From contig CAYUZU010000002.1 of the NCBI GenBank assembly GCA_964448675.1, positions 124,001 through 188,000 on the forward strand: a stretch of 64,000 bases of DNA. The letters run 5' to 3'. The notes under the pieces were generated by a model that saw nothing but the letters and a program-made list of their open reading frames with translations, made no database searches and was not told the DNA's origin. This DNA comes from CAYUZU01 sp964448675. GTDB taxonomy: Bacteria > Planctomycetota > Phycisphaerae > UBA1845 > Fen-1342. Made by a program: the position numbers and the translations under genes. This document shows positions 45,147-54,326 of this stretch, piece by piece. Each line of letters opens with the position of its first letter. Within the stretch, counting starts at the first letter, position 1.

Positions 45147-46043
45147 CTACCCGGTCCCACCAGCGCCCGGCCGGTCCGTCGACTCGTCCGACGGCGCCGC
45201 ACCACCACGCCCGGCGGCCGCCAACGCCTCCATCGGAAAGACAAGTTGCTCGTAACCCCGCTCGACCGCCAGTTTCTGCACCGTCTCACGCAGTTCGGCC
45301 GGGGCCCCCGTGTGCGGCAGCACCATCCCGTACGTCCGCGGCCCGTGCTGATCGAGTGCCACCGTCGCCAGCCCCACCAGCCGCTCGCCCTGAAATGCCC
45401 CGAACAGCACGCACATTTCCTTGTCGACGTGCTCCAGCAGGTCGTGCGCAAACACCTCCGCCGTCACCGCCGATTCCGCCAGCGGCACCCGCGGATCCGG
45501 CCCTTCGCGGTACATGAGCAAGGTCACCATCCGCGGCCAGTCCGCCCGCGAGAGCGCCCGCACCGTCACCGGCCCCCTCGCCCCGTCCAGCGGATGGCCC
45601 TGCACGCCGCCGCTGCGCCGTACCATCACGAGCCGGTCGTGCGGCGCCCATACGGCACGGTGCAGCAGGGCAAAGCCGAACTTGGCGAACAGCGCCTCGT
45701 CCTGCTCGGACGTCGCCGACAGGTGCAGCCACTTGCCGCCGGTCATCTCGAACCAGGCCAGCAACGTCTCGGTCACGCCCCGCGCATAGCCGCGCCGCCG
45801 CTGCCCGGGCTGTGTGTAGATCCGCCCGACCACCCCCACCTCGCCCTGTTTCGACAACAAACCCGCCGCCACGCACTGTCCCCCCGCGTGCACGATCGCG
45901 CACGCATCTTGCGCCCCCGGCACCCCCTCGACGATTCGCCGCTTCGCGTCCGCCAGCCAGCGCGCACCGGTGGGTGTCCAGAGCGCATCCAGCGCAGCCC
46001 AGCGGGCTGGTGCCGGCGGCATGATCAGCAGCGGTTTGGACAT
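45147..46043 (-). CDS. GNAT-family N-acetyltransferase (two GNAT-like halves)
   Basis: A 298-residue protein. The N-terminal half (residues ~30-140) has the acetyl-CoA binding segment VGRIYTQPGQRRRGYARGVTETLL, i.e. the Q/RxxGxG/A loop and helix. The C-terminal half (~160-280) repeats the topology more weakly (VRALSRADWPRMVTLLMYREG ... FGAFQGERLVGLATV), suggesting a tandem or degenerate GNAT fold. The acceptor is unknown. It is convergent with the glycosyltransferase gene and on the same strand as the phosphoesterase gene behind it. Confidence 0.8.
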   Translation of the reverse strand: MSKPLLIMPPAPARWAALDALWTPTGARWLADAKRRIVEGVPGAQDACAIVHAGGQCVAAGLLSKQGEVGVVGRIYTQPGQRRRGYARGVTETLLAWFEMTGGKWLHLSATSEQDEALFAKFGFALLHRAVWAPHDRLVMVRRSGGVQGHPLDGARGPVTVRALSRADWPRMVTLLMYREGPDPRVPLAESAVTAEVFAHDLLEHVDKEMCVLFGAFQGERLVGLATVALDQHGPRTYGMVLPHTGAPAELRETVQKLAVERGYEQLVFPMEALAAAGRGGAAPSDESTDRPGAGGTG

Positions 46044-46146
46044 CGCCAGTGAACGAACCTGAAGAGAAGTGTTCGGTGTACCTCGCAGCGTTGCCGGAAC
46101 ATCCTACGCGCGGCGCGCGCCGTGTCCAGCCCCGCGCGGCGGCGCC

Positions 46147-46737
46147 TCACCACGTACTGCGCGGCGCCTGCAGGCCCGACTGCGGATGAAACCGCTGCAG
46201 GCTGCCGCCCTCAGCGTCGTCGAACACGCGCCAGAACTTCGTGACGTCGCTGCGCAGATCGAGCGTCGCCACACTGTGCACCCGTGCCCGGTGCAAGGCC
46301 CCCGGGTTGATCACGTGCCAGTGTCCGATCACCCGATCCACCGGCACGTGCGTATGACCGTGCAACAGATACTCGCAGTCCCCGTACGCCGCCTTCGCCG
46401 GGTGATTGTGCGCGGTTTCGGCGATCAGTTGGCCGAACTCCGGCTCGTGCCCATGACAGACCACCATCTTCCGCCCGCCGATTTCCACCCGCCGCGGGCT
46501 GGGCAGCCCGATCTGCAGCCCCAGCGATGCGGCATACTCCACCAGCTCCGAATTCGGACAATCGGTGTTGCCGCAGACGATGTGGATCTTCAGCCCCGCC
46601 AACTGGTCCAGCACTGGCGCCCCGCCGATGTCGCCACAGTGGACGAATTCCTCGGCCCCGGCCTGCTGCAACATCCGGATCGCCGTTGCCGTTCGCCGTG
46701 CCTGCCCATGCGTATCGGAGAGGATGCCGACAATCAC
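46147..46737 (-). CDS. YfcE/MJ0936-type metallophosphoesterase
   Basis: A 196-residue phosphodiesterase. The start is a GTG at 46737 with GGAG seven bases before it. All metal-binding blocks of the calcineurin-like family are present: GILSDTHG (DxH), VHCGDIGG (GD), VCGNTDC (GNxD), VCHGHEPEFG (GH) and YLLHGHTHVP (GHTH). Length matches the small YfcE/MJ0936 group, which hydrolyses phosphodiesters. The physiological substrate is unknown. It is transcribed away from rho's end in a run of minus-strand genes. Confidence 0.92.
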   Translation of the reverse strand: MIVGILSDTHGQARRTATAIRMLQQAGAEEFVHCGDIGGAPVLDQLAGLKIHIVCGNTDCPNSELVEYAASLGLQIGLPSPRRVEIGGRKMVVCHGHEPEFGQLIAETAHNHPAKAAYGDCEYLLHGHTHVPVDRVIGHWHVINPGALHRARVHSVATLDLRSDVTKFWRVFDDAEGGSLQRFHPQSGLQAPRSTW

Positions 46738-46919
46738 GCTACTGCTCCGTTATCGGATGCCGGACGACCATGGCGGGCGTTGCGCGACCGCCTCGTGCTC
46801 AGCTGCTGCGCCGCGCACATCCGCGGCGTCACCCCCAGCGACGTTATCGGCCGCCGCCACGACGTCGTACGCGCCCCCATCTGTTCTTCGACCCGATCGC
46901 CCGCGCCATCCAACTGCAA

Positions 46920-48086
46920 TCAGCTCCGCAGCCCCGCCAGGAACGACCCCAGCGACTTGTGCTTCTCCATGCCCTGCAGCAGCGTCGTCATCGCCTTGGC
47001 TGGCGGCAAATCGCCCAGCTGCCGCCGCAGCAGGTACGACTTCTTCAGCACGTCCTCGGGCAGCAGCTTCTCCTCCTTGCGCGTGCCCGACTGCTGAATC
47101 TCCATCGCTGGCCAGATTCGCAGGTTGGCCATGTCACGGTTCAGTGCCAGCTCCATGTTGCCCGTGCCCTTGAATTCCTGAAAGATGAACTCGTCGGCCC
47201 GGCTGCCGGTGTCCACCAGTGCCGAGGCGATGATCGTCAGCGAGCCGCCCCCCTCCACGTTTCGCGCTGCACCGAAGATCTGCTTGGGCTCCTGCAGCGC
47301 GCGGATGTCGAGCCCGCCGGTCATCGTCCGCCCGCTGGTCCCGACGTGGGCGTTGAACGCCCGCGCCAGCCGCGTGATCGAGTCCAGCAGAATCACGATG
47401 TGCTCGCCCCCTTCCACCAGCCGCCGCGCCCGCTCGATCACCAGCCGCGCCACCCGCACGTGCGACGCGATGTCCTCGTCATTGCTCGACGCGATCACCT
47501 CGCCCCGCACGTTGCGCCGCATGTCGGTGACTTCTTCCGGCCGCTCGTCGATGAGCAGCACGATCATGTACACCTCGGGGTGGTTCGTCGCGATGCCGTG
47601 CGCCATCTGCTGCAGCAGCACCGTCTTGCCCGTCCGCGGTGGCGCCACGATCAGCCCGCGCTGCCCGCGCCCGATCGGCGTGAACAGGTCCACCACCCAC
47701 ATCGTGTGGGGGCCACCCTCGGTGCTGAAACGCAGCGCCTCGGTCGGATCGATCGCCGTCGTTTCATTCAGCGGCGTCGGCGGCACCCAGTCCGCCGGCG
47801 CGACGCCATTGATCGCCTCGATCCGCCCCAGCTTGTGCCGCCGCTGCCCCTTCCCGTTTACCGAAACGACCGGCCCGCGCAGCGTCTCCCCGCCGCGCAG
47901 CGCAAACTTGCGAATCGCCTCGGGCGACACCAACGGGTCGTCCGGCCGCGCGACGAGATGTCGCTTCGGCGACCGCAGGTAGCCGGTCTTCTGCTCGTCG
48001 AGTTCCAGCACGCCTTCGGCCTCGCCGACCGGCTGCTCGACGGGAGCACTCGTCTGTTTCCGCGACTTCGCTGACCTTTTGGACAT
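46920..48086 (-). CDS. rho: Transcription termination factor Rho
   Basis: A 388-residue hexameric RNA helicase. The start at 48086 (MSKRSAKSRKQ) gives a basic N-terminus; the frame is open upstream but there is no clear ribosome site for a longer form. The primary RNA-binding fold is visible (TGYLRSPKRHLVARPDDPLVSPEAIRKFALRGGE), then the ATPase core with Walker A APPRTGKT, Walker B VILLDSITRLARAFN and the Q/R-loop region GGLDIRALQEPKQIF. The N-terminal helix domain is short compared with the ~419-residue E. coli protein. Confidence 0.97.
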   Translation of the reverse strand: MSKRSAKSRKQTSAPVEQPVGEAEGVLELDEQKTGYLRSPKRHLVARPDDPLVSPEAIRKFALRGGETLRGPVVSVNGKGQRRHKLGRIEAINGVAPADWVPPTPLNETTAIDPTEALRFSTEGGPHTMWVVDLFTPIGRGQRGLIVAPPRTGKTVLLQQMAHGIATNHPEVYMIVLLIDERPEEVTDMRRNVRGEVIASSNDEDIASHVRVARLVIERARRLVEGGEHIVILLDSITRLARAFNAHVGTSGRTMTGGLDIRALQEPKQIFGAARNVEGGGSLTIIASALVDTGSRADEFIFQEFKGTGNMELALNRDMANLRIWPAMEIQQSGTRKEEKLLPEDVLKKSYLLRRQLGDLPPAKAMTTLLQGMEKHKSLGSFLAGLRS

Positions 48087-48261
48087 CCGTGTTCTTCTTG
48101 ATCCAGGGCCTGAGTAAACCTGACGCGACCTCTCGCCGCACACCGCGCGCGGCAACGGAGGCACCATGGTCCAACCGTGAACCACTGTACTGAAACACCC
48201 GACCCCCGCGACCCGCACCGGCCCGCAGGCCGCTTCGGGTCCCCTCTCAGGGTGCCATAGT

Positions 48262-49086
48262 CTATGCGACCAGGCCGACGCCGGCAACGTCACCCGGCGA
48301 TTCCGCGCGAACCACGTTCGTCAGCCGGCCGATCCCCGCCACCTCGACCGCAACCCGGTCGCCCGCTTTCAGAAACACCGGCGGCGTCCGCGCCATGCCG
48401 ACGCCCGCCGGCGTCCCCGTCAGAATCAGCGTGCCCGGCAGCAGCGTGAACTGGTGCGACACGTAGCTCACCAGCGCCCGACAGGAACGCATCATCTCCG
48501 AGGTGCGCCCGTCCTGCATCAATTCGCCGTTGACCCAGCTCCGCACGATACGGTCATCCGGATCGATCTCGTCCGCCGTCACCAGCCACGGCCCCAGCGG
48601 ACAGAACGTGTCAAAGCCCTTTGCCCGCGCCCACTGCTTGTCGTTCCGCTGGCAATCCCGCGCCGACACGTCATTGGCGCACGTGTAACCCAGCACGTGC
48701 TCCAGCGCCGCCGCTTCTGAAACCGCCTTGGCCTTGCGCCCGATGACGATCGCCAGCTCCGCCTCGAAATCGACCTCGTTCGGGGCGCTCCGCGGCAGCA
48801 CGATCTCGTCCCCGTCCCCGATCACCGACGTCGTCGCCTTGATGAAGATCAGCGGCTGCTCCGGCACGCGCGAGCCCGTCTCGGCCGCGTGCGCCCGATA
48901 GTTGCGCCCGATCGCGAAGATGTTCGGCGGCTCCACCGGCGGCAGGAAGCGCTGCACCTCTATCGCGTCCTCCGCGAACGTCAGCTCACCGAACAACGAC
49001 CCCGCCAGCGGCCGCGCGCGCCGCTCCGCGACCAATTGGCCCACCAGCGTGCGACCGTCGTCTGCCACGAATCGCGCAATCTTCAT
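48262..49086 (-). CDS. Fumarylacetoacetate hydrolase family protein
   Basis: A 274-residue enzyme. The core has NIFAIGRNYRAHAAETG, the metal site residues in NEVDFEAELAIVIGRKAK (ExE), GYTCANDVSARDCQ (Asp) and KGFDTFCPLGPWLV, followed by LLPGTLILTGTPAGVG. These are the conserved blocks of the FAH/HpcE/HHDD-isomerase superfamily, which cleave or isomerise beta-keto acids such as acylpyruvates with Mg2+ or Ca2+. The exact substrate cannot be told; acylpyruvase or oxaloacetate decarboxylase-type activity is common for this length. It lies 35 bp after the zinc-ribbon gene on the same strand. Confidence 0.92.
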   Translation of the reverse strand: MKIARFVADDGRTLVGQLVAERRARPLAGSLFGELTFAEDAIEVQRFLPPVEPPNIFAIGRNYRAHAAETGSRVPEQPLIFIKATTSVIGDGDEIVLPRSAPNEVDFEAELAIVIGRKAKAVSEAAALEHVLGYTCANDVSARDCQRNDKQWARAKGFDTFCPLGPWLVTADEIDPDDRIVRSWVNGELMQDGRTSEMMRSCRALVSYVSHQFTLLPGTLILTGTPAGVGMARTPPVFLKAGDRVAVEVAGIGRLTNVVRAESPGDVAGVGLVA

Positions 49087-49121
49087 CGCAGTTCACCCGT
49101 CGTCCGGTCGCCCGGCGCACA

Positions 49122-49655
49122 TCAATAGAAGACCGTAACGATCAGGTGCGGGTCAGCGTGCTTGCCCTCCACCACGCCGATGCAGCTGGTCGCGAACTTG
49201 ATCTCGATGTCGTCGCGATGATCGGCCCACTCGTTGATCTGCTGGTTCATGTAGGCCATCGCCGCGTCCGCCAGCTTGCTGTGAAACGTCCGGCAGCGCG
49301 TCGCGTTCGGCGAGCCCGTCAGCAGGGGCCGCACCAGCTTGTCCTCCGCCGCACTCTGCCCTTCACCCATGCCGCCCGGCCCGCCGCCGAAGGAACGAAT
49401 CGCCGTCGGCTTCCTGTCATAGGCCACCCCGCCGTCCGCCCCGAGCACCGCGGACGACACCTCGTCCTCGCCCGCCAACGCGATGGGCGGCGGCTCCTCT
49501 TCCACTTCCACCGCCGCCTTGCGGTCCTTGAGGCAGTGCACGCAGAGCAGCCGCCCCTCGAATTCGTCCGCCTTCCCCGATTCGATATGCTCGGGGTAGA
49601 CCGTCGCCCCACACGCCTCGCACGATCTCAGCAGTTTGTCGTCTTGTTCGGCCAT
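49122..49655 (-). CDS. Zinc-ribbon hypothetical protein
   Basis: A 177-residue protein. Start 49655 is supported by GAAGGAGCG upstream. Residues 10-45 form a zinc ribbon with two CxxC pairs (CEACG ... CVHCLKD). A disordered acidic/Gly-rich linker follows (~55-110). The C-terminal ~70 residues (CRTFHSKLADAAMAYMNQQINEW ... IKFATSCIGVVEGKHADPHLIVTVFY) look like a compact alpha/beta domain. I do not recognise the family; the C-terminal part is reminiscent of small conserved planctomycete domains. A regulatory or binding role is possible. Confidence 0.65.
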   Translation of the reverse strand: MAEQDDKLLRSCEACGATVYPEHIESGKADEFEGRLLCVHCLKDRKAAVEVEEEPPPIALAGEDEVSSAVLGADGGVAYDRKPTAIRSFGGGPGGMGEGQSAAEDKLVRPLLTGSPNATRCRTFHSKLADAAMAYMNQQINEWADHRDDIEIKFATSCIGVVEGKHADPHLIVTVFY

Positions 49656-49986
49656 CGTCGACGCTCCTTCTCTCTTGCCCGAACAGTGCCGCACGCCTCG
49701 CCCGTCCCGCGTACCGCCGGCCTGGCCCGCTGACGAGCCGCGTCAGCTTCGAGATGCACTCAACTGATACTAAATCCCCGACCGGCGCCCTGCAACTGCA
49801 CCACGGCCCGCGAACCCGCTCGCAGCGACCCGCTGCCTGCATTATCGGACAACCAGCCGCCGTTTACTCGATTACTCCTAATACAAACATTGCGTTTTCA
49901 ACCGACACTACGCTATCATCGAAAGCGTGCTGGATGGACTTCGGACCCATCTCATGACCACTGGTCCCATTTAGGAGGCGCCCAAG
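49656..49986. other. Divergent region between the zinc-ribbon and metalloprotease genes
   Basis: 331 bp. The right third (49860-49920) is AT-rich against a very GC-rich background and holds the promoter described below. No RNA gene or small reading frame with a ribosome site is seen. Confidence 0.5.
49890..49918 (+). promoter_or_regulatory. Candidate promoter of the secreted metalloprotease
   Basis: TTGCGT, exactly 17 bp and CTATCA lie in the AT-rich stretch 69 bases before the ATG at 49987; AGGAGGCG precedes that ATG. Confidence 0.5.
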
Positions 49987-52900
49987 ATGCGCGACCGCAC
50001 CCCCCTCGTATGCGTTCTCATCCTTACCGCTTCTGCCGCCTTCGCGGCCAATCCGGACCAGGCCCGCTTGCGCCTGGAACAGACGTATCCCACTGTGCAG
50101 ACGCTCGCCCAGGACGGTCGCCTGGCCACCGTCTACGGCACGACTCTCAGCACCGGCGCCTCCCCCAGCGACGCCGCCCAGTATTTCGTCGACGTCTTCA
50201 GTGACGCCTTCGGCGCCAACCCCGACGAACTCGTCCCCGGCAATACCTTCAACGGCCAGCTCACCCAGCCGGTCATGTACGACGCCGAAAGCGACAGTTA
50301 CAAGTTCACCCTGGTCTACTATCACCAGGTCCGCGACGGTATCCCCGTCTTCCGCTCCGACCTGCGCCTCCTGGTCCGCAACGAGCCGGGCTACCCCCTC
50401 GTCCTGGCTGTGGCGAACCTCGCCCCGCTGGGCCAGTTCGCGGTCGACCCCGCCGCCACGCGCAGCCCCAATCGCGCCGCCGCAATCGACGCCGCCCGCC
50501 AGCATGTCCCCGGCCTCGTCGATTTCACGCCCGAAGAGACGGTGATCTACGCCGCCCCGAGCAAGCATCGCAGCGCCCCGGCCGTCGCGATCACATTCGT
50601 CGCCGACAACGGCCTGCCCGCGACCAGCGACTACGAGAAGTGGCTGTTCGTCGCGGACGCCGCCACCGGCGCGATTCTCTACCAGGAGAACATGATCCTC
50701 AACGCGACCATCAGCGGCCAGGTCAACGGCAAGGTCTCCCCCGACCACCGCGCCGACGCCTGCAGCACCGAGCAATACCGCGGCCTCCCCTACGCCCGGG
50801 TCGTTGTCGGCGGCACCGCTGTCTATGCCAACAGGAGCGGCTTCTACTCACGCGACGGCGTCAACGGTACGGTCAGCGTCAGCTCCGAAGTCCGCGGCCT
50901 CTACTTCGACGTCAACAACGAGGGCGGCAGCGATGCCATCATCTCGCAGAACGTCACTGCCCCCGCCACGTACGACATCTTCCACAATGCCGGCAACGCC
51001 GAGTTCACCACCGCCGAGGTCAACGCCTACCTCGAGGCCAATCTCGTGCGCGACATGGCTTTGGCGGCGAACCCGACCTACCCCACCATCCACAACCAGA
51101 CCAACTGGCCGGTTAACGTCAACCTCAACGACACCTGCAACGCCTACTACGACTATTCGTCCATCAACTTCTTCCGGGCCGGCGGCGGCTGCAACAACAC
51201 CGGCTTCGGCGACGTCGTCCATCACGAGTATGGCCACCACCTCGTGGCTTCCGGCGGCAGCGGCCAGGGCGCCTACGGCGAAGGCATGTCCGACACCGTC
51301 GCCTTTCTCGTTACCGGCCGCAGCCAGCTCGGCATCGGCTTCCGGGACTGCTCCGAAGGTATTCGCAACGCCGACAACAACTTCCAGTACCCCTGCACCG
51401 GCCAGATCCACTACTGCGGCCAGCTCCTCTCCGGCTGCTTCTGGTCGCTGCGAGCCGAGCTGCAGGCCACCGAACCGAGCGACTGGTACAGCATCACGCG
51501 CGACCTCGCGATCAACAGCATCCTGCTGCACGACGGCGATGACATCACCCCCGCCATCTACACGCATGTGCTCACCCTCGACGACGACAACGGTGACCTC
51601 AGCGATGGCACGCCCCACTACACCGAGATCACCAACGCGTTCGCCGCACACAACATGATCCCCCTGCCCCCGCCCGAGAACGACGCCTGCGCCGATGCCA
51701 TCGTCGCCTGCCCCGGCGTCTACACCGGCAGCACCACCGACGCCACCAACGACGGCTCGGCCGACTGCGGCACATCGGGCAGCTCACCCGACGTCTGGTA
51801 CAGCTACACCCCGATCAGCAACGGCACCCTCACGGCCAGCCTCTGCGACGGCACCGACTACGACACCGTCATGTCCATTCACACCGGCTGCCCCGGCACG
51901 TCGGCCAATGACATCGCCTGTGATGACGACGGCTGCAGCCCCGGCGGCCCCTCCATCATCGAGACCGCCGTCACCGCCGGCCAGACCTACCTCATTCGCG
52001 TCACCGGCTGGAGCGGCTCGTCCGGCCCGTTCACGCTGTCGCTCACCGGCCCCAACTGCGGCACCGCCGCCCTCGACCTCAGCTTCCCCAACGGTCTGCC
52101 GGAGACCCTGGTCCCCAACACGGCGACCACGATCACCGTCCAGATCGAAAACCTCGAGGAGAACTACGTCCCCGGCACCGGCAAGCTCCACTTCCGCCTC
52201 GCCGGCGGCGGGTCATTCGCGCAGCGTTCGCTGACGCACATCAGTGGCGACCTGTATGAGGTCAATCTCTCGCCCTATCCGTGCGGCGTCAGTGTCGAGT
52301 ACTACTTCAGCGCCCAGGGCGACGGCGGCACCACCGTCACCGCACCGGCCGGCGCCCCCACGAACTTCTACAGCGCCGTCTCCGGCGACGTGGCGGTCGT
52401 GTTCGAGGACAACTTCGAAACGAATCAGGGCTGGGTTGCCGAAAACCTCGGCGCCAGCAGCGGCGACTGGCAGCGCGGCGTTCCCGTCAACGACGGCGGC
52501 TGGGACTACGACCCCGTGTCCGACGGCGACGGCAGCGGCAGCGCCTTCCTCACCGAAAACCAGTACGGCAACACCGACGTCGATGACGGCGCCGTCCGCC
52601 TGACTTCGCCGGCGATGGACCTTACCGGCGGCGAAGTCACCATCGCCTACGAGTACTTCCTGCGACTCACGCGGGAGCAGGACAACACCGACCACCTCAT
52701 CTGCCAGATCAGCACCAACGGCAGCGCCGGGCCCTGGATCGAGATCGCCCGCCACAGCACCGACGGCGGCCTCCTCTGGCGCCACCACGAAATCTCGCAG
52801 GGCACGCTCGATGACGCCGGCGTAACGCTCTCTGACAACGTCAAGTTCCGGTTCATCGCCAACGACGCCACCGAGCAGAGCATCGTCGAGGCCGGCATCG

Positions 52901-53616
52901 ACGGCTTCATCGTGACCTCGCTCCAGTGCGGCGAGCCGGGCGCCTGCTGCTACGAAGACGGCCTGTGCTTCGAGCTCATCGAGAGCGCCTGCGGCGGCAA
53001 CTGGCTCGGCGCCGGCACGACCTGCGACCCGAACCCCTGTCCGCAGCCCACCGGCGCCTGCTGCTACGCCGACGGTACCTGCGCCGTCACCGAGGAAGGC
53101 GACTGCAGCGGCACCTGGGAAGGCGCCGCCACTGATTGCACGCCCAACCCCTGCCCGCAACCGGCGGGTGCGTGCTGCTATGCGGATGGGTCCTGTGACC
53201 TCACGACCGAGCTGACCTGCTCCGGCACGTGGCAAGGCGCCGGCACCGACTGTGACCCGAATCCCTGCCCGCAGCCCACCGGCGCCTGCTGCCAGCCGAA
53301 CGGCGCGTGCACCGTGGTCACCGAGGCCGACTGCCTCGCGGCCGGCGGCGTGTTCCAGGGCATGGGCACGACGTGTCAGGCGGAAACCTGCGGCTGTGCG
53401 GGTGACGCCAGCTGCGACGGCATCATTAACTGGCGCGACATCGACTTCCTCGTCGCTGGCATGAACAACAACGTCGCGAACTGGGAAGCCCAGTTCGACG
53501 GCGCGCCGACCTGCTCCTTCGAGAACCTCGACATCAACGGCGATGGCCTCGTCAACTGGCGTGACATCGACCCGTTCGTCGACATCATGAACACCAGCTG
53601 CACCTTCGGCGGCTAA
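49987..53616 (+). CDS. Secreted gluzincin metalloprotease (M4/M36-like) with Cys-rich and dockerin-like modules
   Basis: A 1209-residue exported protein with signal peptide (LVCVLILTASAAFAA). Residues ~25-235 are an FTP/PepSY-type propeptide (VYYHQVRDGIPVFRSDLRL). The catalytic part has HEYGH (H413, E414, H417) and GEGMSD (E432), i.e. HEXXH plus a downstream Glu ligand, with a shorter spacing than classical thermolysin. A PPC-like domain (~560-700), a CARDB-like Ig segment (~700-800) and a MAM/jelly-roll-like domain (~810-980) follow. The C-terminus has four tandem 38-residue GACC modules (52939-53394) and two dockerin-like repeats (IINWRDIDFLVAGMNN, then DINGDGLVNWRDIDPFVDIM). The protein probably digests external protein and is attached through its C-terminal modules; the anchor partner is unknown. 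Confidence 0.88.
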   Translation: MRDRTPLVCVLILTASAAFAANPDQARLRLEQTYPTVQTLAQDGRLATVYGTTLSTGASPSDAAQYFVDVFSDAFGANPDELVPGNTFNGQLTQPVMYDAESDSYKFTLVYYHQVRDGIPVFRSDLRLLVRNEPGYPLVLAVANLAPLGQFAVDPAATRSPNRAAAIDAARQHVPGLVDFTPEETVIYAAPSKHRSAPAVAITFVADNGLPATSDYEKWLFVADAATGAILYQENMILNATISGQVNGKVSPDHRADACSTEQYRGLPYARVVVGGTAVYANRSGFYSRDGVNGTVSVSSEVRGLYFDVNNEGGSDAIISQNVTAPATYDIFHNAGNAEFTTAEVNAYLEANLVRDMALAANPTYPTIHNQTNWPVNVNLNDTCNAYYDYSSINFFRAGGGCNNTGFGDVVHHEYGHHLVASGGSGQGAYGEGMSDTVAFLVTGRSQLGIGFRDCSEGIRNADNNFQYPCTGQIHYCGQLLSGCFWSLRAELQATEPSDWYSITRDLAINSILLHDGDDITPAIYTHVLTLDDDNGDLSDGTPHYTEITNAFAAHNMIPLPPPENDACADAIVACPGVYTGSTTDATNDGSADCGTSGSSPDVWYSYTPISNGTLTASLCDGTDYDTVMSIHTGCPGTSANDIACDDDGCSPGGPSIIETAVTAGQTYLIRVTGWSGSSGPFTLSLTGPNCGTAALDLSFPNGLPETLVPNTATTITVQIENLEENYVPGTGKLHFRLAGGGSFAQRSLTHISGDLYEVNLSPYPCGVSVEYYFSAQGDGGTTVTAPAGAPTNFYSAVSGDVAVVFEDNFETNQGWVAENLGASSGDWQRGVPVNDGGWDYDPVSDGDGSGSAFLTENQYGNTDVDDGAVRLTSPAMDLTGGEVTIAYEYFLRLTREQDNTDHLICQISTNGSAGPWIEIARHSTDGGLLWRHHEISQGTLDDAGVTLSDNVKFRFIANDATEQSIVEAGIDGFIVTSLQCGEPGACCYEDGLCFELIESACGGNWLGAGTTCDPNPCPQPTGACCYADGTCAVTEEGDCSGTWEGAATDCTPNPCPQPAGACCYADGSCDLTTELTCSGTWQGAGTDCDPNPCPQPTGACCQPNGACTVVTEADCLAAGGVFQGMGTTCQAETCGCAGDASCDGIINWRDIDFLVAGMNNNVANWEAQFDGAPTCSFENLDINGDGLVNWRDIDPFVDIMNTSCTFGG
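52939..53394 (+). repeat. Four tandem 114-bp coding repeats (GACC Cys-rich modules)
   Basis: Modules start at 52939, 53053, 53167 and 53281. Each encodes GACC-x(4)-G-x-C, then an acidic Cys segment and a PNPCPQP end; module 4 is more divergent. Six Cys per module suggest disulfide knots. A single related module lies in the protease at 29625-29738. Confidence 0.9.
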
Positions 53617-53640
53617 CGCAATCTGTCTGACGGCAGTTGC

Positions 53641-53675
53641 ACGGGCAGGCCCTGATGAACTCGGGGCCTGCCCGT
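53641..53675 (+). terminator. Terminator-like hairpin after the metalloprotease gene
   Basis: ACGGGCAGGCCC, an 11-base loop and GGGCCTGCCCGT form a perfect 12-bp stem 24 bases after the stop. TAGCG follows, with no T-run. Confidence 0.65.
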
Positions 53676-53822
53676 TAGCGAATCAGGTCCCCTCGTGCCA
53701 CGGCCCTGTGAGCCGCGGAACGAGCGCGGGCGCCGCCCGGTCGAAGCGCGGCGCGAGCTCCCCGCCCGACGCAGCCCGCGCCAGCCCCGCGGAGTCCGGA
53801 TCCCGGCCTTCCCCCGCCGTCG

Positions 53823-54326
53823 TTACTCTCCGCCCTCTTCCGCCGGCTGCGTTTCGCTGGTCGCGTCTTCTGCCGCCTCCTGCAACGCCTGGAGCGCCGC
53901 GTTCATCCGCCTGCGCGCCTCCTCGTACGCCTCCCCGCTGCTCTCCTTCAGCGACTCGAGCTGCTCGCGTGCCTCCTCCGCCCGGCGGGCCAGCTCGTCC
54001 AGCCGCTCCTGCACCGCCGGCTCGATCTTCTCCCGCGTCTCGGCCAGCTGCTCGCGCATCCGCTCGATGCGCTGCTCGACCTTCTCGAGCTGCGGCTGAA
54101 TCGCCTCGACGTAGTCGTCCTTCTTCTGCTGCGCGAACTCCAGCGCCTTGCCGAACGCTTCCTCGCTCGTCCGCAGCACGTCCTGCCAGCTCACGCGCTC
54201 CTGCACCGTCGGCTGCGTCGTCGCCGCGGCGCCGCCGCCCGGCTCTTCTGCCGGCGGCGCGGCCTGCTCGCACCCCGCGACCAACAGCAACCCCAGCACG
54301 CCGATCATCGTTGCGTTCCGTAGCAT
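53823..54326 (-). CDS. Coiled-coil lipoprotein
   Basis: A 167-residue envelope lipoprotein. The N-terminus MLRNATMIGVLGLLLVAGC has a lipobox (LVAGC, lipidated Cys19). A Pro/Gly/Ala-rich spacer leads to one long helix (~45-150) rich in Glu, Arg and Gln with clear heptads, such as EKVEQRIERMREQLAETREK, so it forms a coiled coil. GGAGG lies before the ATG. The start overlaps the stop of ubiE/menG (TGATG), which indicates coupled translation. The function is unknown; a structural or periplasmic spacer role fits. Confidence 0.75.
   Translation of the reverse strand: MLRNATMIGVLGLLLVAGCEQAAPPAEEPGGGAAATTQPTVQERVSWQDVLRTSEEAFGKALEFAQQKKDDYVEAIQPQLEKVEQRIERMREQLAETREKIEPAVQERLDELARRAEEAREQLESLKESSGEAYEEARRRMNAALQALQEAAEDATSETQPAEEGGE

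Noticed and set aside
52939..53394. CRISPR-like array
   Set aside because: The periodic 114-bp repeats are in-frame coding modules of the metalloprotease, without unique spacers or cas genes.
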